Assembly: GCA_003339415.1 (NCBI GenBank)
Contig: PDHQ01000643.1
Span: 1-13,033 of the forward strand
DNA length: 13,033 nt
Source: Ophiocordyceps camponoti-saundersi (nom. inval.)
Lineage: Eukaryota > Ascomycota > Sordariomycetes > Hypocreales > Ophiocordycipitaceae
Direction: 5' to 3'
The position numbers and the translations under genes are program-made. This document shows, one piece after another, positions 8,891-13,033 of the stretch (its first letter is position 1; each line of letters starts with the position of its first letter). The notes under the pieces are model-generated. The model saw only the letters and a list, made by a program, of their open reading frames with translations, ran no database searches and was not told where the DNA came from.

Positions 8891-9597
8891 TTTATATATA
8901 CGTAACACTTTCTAAGTACGTTATACTTACACGATAACGACGATTAAGGTACATACTATTACTACGATTCTATTATAAGGTAACAGCAGCACTAATAAAG
9001 GTATTAATATTCCTAATACTATAACTAGGATAATAACTCTGCTAGGTTTATATCGCTAAACTAGGCCCTTAAAGAGGGCCGGCAGCGCTAACTAAGTAAG
9101 AGGGATATTTATAAGGTAGGTCGTATAACAGATTCCCCTTTAGACCGCTATATAATAAGCGATAAAGAACCTATAATAATCGCCGTCGATAGATAAGTTT
9201 ATAACGCCTTATCTTCTAATACCGAATATAACTCCTTATAAAAGCAGAGATATAGCGCGCCCGTAGTCGAAAGGAAACGCGCTTTACTAAATAGTTAGAT
9301 AGGCTAATAAATATAACCGAGTCCTACTAACCGTATAATAAGCCTCCTCGCTAGTTAAACGTATAGCTTCTATATACCGATCGAAACGCTAAATAACGAT
9401 ACTCGAAATATTATCTTAATACCCTAACTATCTCCTTTACTTACCTAGAGACCTAGTATATAAAAAGCTAAACTCTTAGAGAGATTTTTAGTATATACCT
9501 TACAACGCGATCTAAGAGCATCGTACGCGGTAATTTAGTAATAAAACGCGTCCTTACCCGGCTTATTTAATACCTATAGATAGTATACTTTTAAGAT
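8891..9597 (+). pseudogene. Unidentified coding remnant, about 230 codons
   Basis: A single plus-strand frame, with no frame shift, can be followed from about 8891 to 9597. The roughly two dozen interruptions are all TAA or TAG. The first part is rich in Tyr and Gln (CAG CAG CAC with adjacent TAA codons that were probably CAA). It is followed by SARFISLN, ALKEGRQR, SKRDIYKVGRITDSPLDRYI, NALSSNTEYNSL, RYSAPVVERKRALLNS, IPIETLNNDTRNIILIP and KLLERFLVYTLQRDLRASYA. The mixed, non-repetitive composition and local GC rise from 9060 to 9350 support real coding origin. A GGCCCTTAAAGAGGGCC hairpin (9064-9080) lies inside it. I recognise no domain. It is oriented opposite to the unit A/B gene and ends just before unit B, so it may belong to the same larger element or to an unrelated captured gene. 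Confidence 0.5.
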
Positions 9598-9711
9598 TCT
9601 TAGAAAATTCCCCTTTAGGTATTTTTCTTATTATAACCTACTATCTATATTCTTTTAATATACTCCCCCTTTTACTACTTTATAACCTTAGGCACTTATA
9701 ATATATCCCGC

Positions 9712-10337
9712 TAAGACGCGGCTAGCTACTCTAAGCCCCTATTTAACGTCTAAACGGTTCTTTCTAGGTAATCCGGCGATTTACCCTTATTCCTAATATA
9801 TAAAGTTCTTATAATAATATAATTAGTATATCGATCCTTAAACTCCCCCGTAACCCTAATATAGTTTATAAACGCTTAGTGCACACTTTTATTACTATAT
9901 CTATAGTATCGTCTAACTACCTCTCTATAACTAGCTATTATAATCCCTTATATTTAATTAGGTATCCTAAGAATACTAGCGATATATCTCTTATTTATAT
10001 TATTCCGGTTATTAAGAGGTATAGTAATACTTAAGTTCCTCTTCGTAGGTAAAGCTATTACCCTCTCCTCGCTATCTTATTTTTTCTTAGTATCTCTCGC
10101 TTTCCCCGAATAACTATTTAATAAACTTATATTTATTATACGATACTTAAGCCTTATAGTAGAGTCTGCCGATATCGTTTCTAGGCTATAGAAGATCTCC
10201 TCCTCCCTAATAGTCTTCTTAATCCTCCTAAACGGCGATCCCGGGAAATTTATATCCGCGGGAGTCTACCTCGCGGATATCTTATAATATCGAGAAAATA
10301 ATAACTCTTAGGATATAGAAGAATACCTAAAGGGCGG
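9712..10337 (-). pseudogene. Unknown conserved gene remnant, copy B
   Basis: Minus-strand frame from about 10337: LLFSRYY, NFPGSPFRRIKKTIREEEIF, LETISADSTIRLKYRIINIS, EERVIALPTKRNLSITIPL, KRYIASILRIP, IQGIIIASYREVVRRYYRY and DRYTNYIII. All stops are TAA/TAG. This copy is the least frame-shifted of the three: the path from NFPGSPF to the C-terminal part needs no indel. It is therefore the best template for aligning the family. Compared with A and C it conserves a hydrophobic-basic alternation (ExxVxRYR, then TNYIxI), and the end is followed by a block ending GTTATAAAG on the minus strand. Function unknown. Confidence 0.6.
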
Positions 10338-10345
10338 CCGCGAGA

Positions 10346-10590
10346 ACGGAAAACCGAAAATTTTACCCTCTCCTTACGATAAATAAAGTAAAGTTAATAA
10401 CGGGAGTGTTTTTCGGGCTATATAACGAATCTTAATACCTCGCGGGATTTAGAAAAAAACGTGAATCGCTACCGCGAGAAAGGAAACGAAGACTTTAATA
10501 TCTCTATAACGGTAAATAAAGTAAACTTAACGAGAGAGGATTCCCTACGCGGCACGATAAATATCCTAATTTTTATATATTTATACCTTA
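10346..10590. repeat. Internal tandem duplication in unit B (period about 133 bp)
   Basis: GATAAATAAAGTAAAGTTAA (from 10379) and GGTAAATAAAGTAAACTTAA (from 10511) occupy matching places in two consecutive blocks. Each is preceded by an AAACGAA- or AAACCGAA-type segment and followed by a purine-rich GGGAG or GAGAG run and a GC-rich patch. The block lies upstream of the minus-strand coding remnant, in its presumed 5' flank or 5' end. Unit A has only one block. Confidence 0.65.
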
Positions 10591-10841
10591 AATTACTAAT
10601 TTCTTACGCTTTTATTCTTTTTTTAACTTTTAAAGTTACGATTCTTTCCTTCTAGACGCTTTTCCTATATTTTTCTATTATTTTCTATTTACGCTAAAAG
10701 AATTTATATAATAACTCTCTAAACTACTTACTTAAAATATACTTCGGTACCTTCTTACGTGCGACCTAGACTAACTAATTAGCTTTTAAGACTAGCGGAC
10801 CTATTACCGATAGTCTAACTAATAAGCTTACTAGATTACTA

Positions 10842-10865
10842 TACCGGTAGTATATACTGCCGGTA
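10842..10865. repeat. 24-bp palindrome, perfect but for one RIP-type change
   Basis: The first half is TACCGGTAGTAT. The reverse complement of the second half is TACCGGCAGTAT. The single mismatch is C versus T in a CA context, exactly the RIP change, so the ancestral sequence was probably a perfect palindrome. The perfect 10-bp palindrome GGTACGTACC overlaps its right end. Confidence 0.7.
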
Positions 10866-11014
10866 CGTACCTGCTATTTGATTTTTCGAGTTTTTTTTTT
10901 AGCATTATATTATTTTTCTTCCCTTTTTCTTATAGCTTTAGTATTTTTTCCTCGGCTTTCTGCCTCTTTTTTAGCACTAATAGTTTCTCCTTTTCCGGGT
11001 CTAGTTTTCCCTAT

Positions 11015-11246
11015 CCCTAAAAGGTATATATTAGGGGTAGTAGAGAGGGTACTAAGGGCGTATATACGATATATAAAAGTATAGTTTACTATAAGGGTTA
11101 GACTATATACCTCCGGAGGGTTAGACGATTCTCCTTTATATATCGACCCCTATTCCTAGTACCTTTATTCCTATATTTCCCCTCTTATTTTAGGTGCGCC
11201 GGCCTTATACTAAGATACCTATACCTAAAAGGTATATATATTAGGG
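11015..11246. repeat. Two copies of a CCTAAAAGGTATATA...TTAGGG motif
   Basis: The motif occurs at 11015-11036 and 11224-11246 in direct orientation, about 209 bp apart. The second copy has two extra bases in the TA run. Each copy is a short inverted repeat with CCTAA and TTAGG arms. The first copy's outer six bases equal one CCCTAA/TTAGGG telomere-type unit per arm, but no tandem array is present. Confidence 0.65.
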
Positions 11247-11654
11247 ATTAGCCCAACTTAGGTAAGTAGACGGAATATAGTTTTATTTATCTATTAAGTT
11301 TATATCTTAGTATTCCTTCTATCCGCGCTATCCGGCATACTTAATAAATACTTATAAATAGTATATATATAAGCAGCCACCTAGCAGGCACTTATATAAC
11401 CTAGCTAGCAGGCCCCTTCTTCTTCCCTTATAGCTACGCAGCCTAAGCTTAGCCTCCTTATTATTATACTTATATATATATATTTTACTTCTTCGTTACT
11501 TTATTATAGTAATAGTCTCCTTATAAAAGCTATTATAGTATGCCTTTATTATTTAAGACTCTTTATCTTTAGTAACTTCCTTTATTATTATATTTTATTA
11601 ATATTTATTTTCTATACCCCTCCCTACGCGCTATTATAACCTTAGCTATCTATT

Positions 11655-12290
11655 ATATATCTTGCCGGGACGCGTTTAGTGCCTCTAAGCCTCCGAATAG
11701 ATATCGAAACCGTTCCCTTTTAAGGAACCGGAGGACTCCGACACGCTCTTATAGCACGGATTTCTTATAACGATATAATTAGTATATTAATCTCTAAAGG
11801 CCCTAGTAACCTTAATATATTCGTAGAATAGCTAGGGCACGCTCTTATTCTTATATTCCCTATATAGATTAACCACGTCTCTACGATTAGCTATTATAAT
11901 CCCTTATATTTAGTTAAATATCCTAAGAAGGTAAGCGATTTATCTCTAATCTATAATATCCGGGTTATTAAGAGCTAGGCAAATAGTTACGGCTCTCTTT
12001 GACTTTTTAGCTATAACCCTCTCCTCGTTATTTTATTTTATCTTATTATTTATCGCTTTTCCTTAAACTATAGCTTAAAATACTCACGTTAGTAGTATAC
12101 TACTTAAGTATCTTATTAGAATTCCCCGATACCGTTTATAACGTATAGTAAAGATTGCCGTTCCGGATATACTTTCTAATCGGCCTAAATAGGGATCTAG
12201 GAAAATCGATAACCCTATAAGTCTCCGATAAAGATATCTCGTAATATAGATATAATAACGACTTTTAGGATAATATAAGATATATAAAGG
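11655..12290 (-). pseudogene. Unknown conserved gene remnant, copy C
   Basis: Minus-strand frame from about 12290: SLLLYLYYEISLSETYRVID, FPRSLFRPIRKYIRNGNLYY, then (after a one-base shift near 12060) EERVIAKKSKRAVTICLALN, NPDIID, IAYLLRIF, IQGIIIANRRDVVNLYREYK, NKSVP, and RAFRD followed by YTNYIVIRNPCYKS. From EERV to CYKS the frame runs about 100 codons with only a handful of TAA/TAG. The conservation relative to A and B across many non-RIP codons supports a shared protein ancestor. Function unknown. Confidence 0.6.
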
Positions 12291-12299
12291 GCGAGCGCT

Positions 12300-12530
12300 A
12301 GAAAAAAACGAAGATTCTAGCCGTTTCTTACGATAAATAGAAAGAAGTTAACGAAGGGACGATTTTTTTAGGCGGCGCGATAAATCTCGATAACCCTCGG
12401 TACGTAGAAGAATATAAGAATCCTAATCGCGAAGAAAAAAAACGAAGATTCCACGCCTCTATAACGATAATAAATAAAGTTAAGTTAATAAGAGAGGATT
12501 TTTTTACGCGGCGCGACGAATCTCCTAAAT
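12300..12530. repeat. Internal tandem duplication in unit C (period about 135 bp)
   Basis: AACGAAGATTC occurs at about 12307 and again at about 12441. Each is followed by a CGATAAAT-type segment (12331 and 12465), a GTTAA block, a GA-rich run, TTTTTTT and a GGCGCGA(T/C)(A/G)AATCTC patch (12374 and 12510). The second block is the one shared with the single block of unit A. Confidence 0.7.
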
Positions 12531-12752
12531 TTATACGTTTACGCTTCGAATTACTAATCTACGCCGCCTTTATTCCTTTGCTAATATCTAAAAGTTACCT
12601 TTTCTTACCCCTAGACACCTCCTCTGCTATTTTTCTAGTATTTCTATCCTTAACCCTTAATTTTATATACCCTCTTTATAGCTTTATTACTTTAAATAGA
12701 CTTTAGTACTTACTTACGTGCTTTCTTCCGTCGACTAATAAAAACCTAGGAT

Positions 12753-13033
12753 CACGACGCCTTTCTTTATTAGCTACTTAATTAGATTACTCTTATAGTT
12801 TAACTACCTTATAGTCTATACCTTAACCGGCTACGGCTTAAGACTAGTTAGCCCGTTTATATAGCCTAACGGTTTAATTTAAGAGTGCTACTAAAGCTAT
12901 ATATTATATTACCGTAATAGAGTTATTAGTAAGATAGAGCACCTCTCTTAATATTACCTACTTACTAGGTAATATATATAAATATATATATATATATATA
13001 TTATATTAGCTAATAGCTTCTAGGTATAGGTAC
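12753..13033. other. AT-rich right end of the window
   Basis: No gene was seen. A long TA-type run lies at about 12972-13001, next to a short palindromic CTTACTAGGTAA segment. Nothing else is assignable. Confidence 0.45.
12972..13001. repeat. TA microsatellite
   Basis: An alternating A/T run of about 30 bp with one interruption. Confidence 0.85.

Larger units (their letters stand above)
9606..10790 (-). repeat. Repeat unit B (second of three, about 1.18 kb)
   Basis: The left edge AATTCCCCTTTAG (9606-9618) is identical to that of unit A, and the start-to-start distance is 2,022 bp. The order of blocks is the same as in A and C. Unit B has an internal duplication of about 133 bp in its right part (around 10346-10590). 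The right edge is near CTAACTAATTAGCTTTTAAG (10770-10789). Confidence 0.8.
10791..11599. other. Unit B-C spacer with pyrimidine-rich island
   Basis: This stretch has no coding remnant I can support. It contains a 24-bp near-palindrome (10842-10865), the palindrome GGTACGTACC (10862-10871), a T/C-rich tract (10880-11010), two copies of a motif with CCTAA...TTAGGG arms (11015-11036 and 11224-11246), the palindrome CCTCCGGAGG (11110-11119), and a GC-richer patch with repeated CTAGCAGGC (11380-11415). CA and TG dinucleotides seem less depleted in parts of this stretch than elsewhere. Confidence 0.45.
11600..12752 (-). repeat. Repeat unit C (third of three, about 1.15 kb)
   Basis: Unit C is homologous to A and B from about TATTTTCTATACCCC (11606) to CGACTAATAAAAACCTAGGAT (12733-12752). 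It lacks the AATTCCCCTTTAG left edge, so the left boundary is less certain. The right part (TACCCTCTTTATAGCTTTATTACTTTA, near 12669-12695, split here by small differences) closely parallels unit A near 8550-8575. It carries the internal duplication. Confidence 0.75.

Noticed and set aside
10461..10655. Open frame of 64 codons on the + strand
   Set aside because: It overlaps the duplicated block and right flank of unit B. The equivalent positions in units A and C are not kept open, and the peptide is low-complexity. It is open by chance.
10878..11084. Open frame of 68 codons on the + strand, hydrophobic
   Set aside because: It starts at TTG in a T/C-rich tract, so the Phe/Leu-rich peptide simply reflects composition. 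No homologous copy and no family motif were seen.
11015..11246. Telomeric repeats (CCCTAA/TTAGGG)
   Set aside because: Only single units occur as arms of a short inverted motif, with no tandem array. This is not evidence for a telomere.
22..13029. CTATACCTAG near the left end matching CTAGGTATAG near the right end, as inverted repeats bounding the window
   Set aside because: Only 10 bp match, and such A/T-rich words occur often by chance here. The window ends are arbitrary.
1..13033. Mitochondrial or AT-rich bacterial/plasmid origin
   Set aside because: The retained CG, scarcity of CA/TG, TAG at Trp positions and the nucleolar RRP5 fragment fit RIP-mutated nuclear fungal DNA instead. No mitochondrial genes or bacterial gene structure are present.

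Overview
This window looks like heavily degraded, AT-rich nuclear DNA of a filamentous ascomycete (Pezizomycotina). Across almost its whole length TA is very common, CA and TG are rare, and CG is kept. That is the signature of repeat-induced point mutation (RIP: C to T, mainly in CpA, on both strands), which turns CAA, CAG and TGG codons into TAA and TAG. No intact gene of normal length survives. What can be annotated are gene and repeat remnants whose frames can be followed only by reading TAA/TAG as mutated Gln or Trp codons. No tRNA, rRNA, CRISPR array or bacterial-type operon was seen. I derived all counts and alignments by eye.

Layout. Bases 1-4100 hold three copies of an LTR-like repeat (near 540, 2480 and 3330). 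Each has a TATA-like box, a shared core and a pyrimidine-rich tail, and the last two are nearly tandem (about 883 bp apart). A lysine/arginine-rich coding remnant lies between copies 1 and 2 (1818-2150). Bases 4100-5000 are featureless pyrimidine-rich DNA. Bases 5002-5580 hold a remnant of an unidentified protein on the + strand, followed by degraded DNA and two lysine-rich pieces (6145-6258 and 6390-6555).

The best identification is at 6630-7470. This is a RIP-damaged fragment of RRP5 (Rrp5/PDCD11, rRNA biogenesis), carrying the last S1 RNA-binding domain, the acidic and then lysine-rich linker, and the start of the HAT-repeat domain.

From 7584 to 12752 the window is dominated by three direct copies (A, B, C) of a unit of about 1.1 kb, spaced about 2 kb apart. 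Each carries the same minus-strand coding remnant of about 210 codons, of unknown function. Units B and C also contain an internal duplication of about 135 bp that A lacks. A separate, continuous plus-strand coding remnant (8891-9597, glutamine-rich then mixed) lies between A and B. A pyrimidine-rich island with palindromes, at 10842-11250, lies between B and C.

The genes do not work together as a system today. The window is best read as a RIP graveyard of transposon-like repeats and duplicated or captured host gene pieces. The most informative items are the RRP5 fragment, the three-copy unknown gene unit and the unidentified remnant between A and B.
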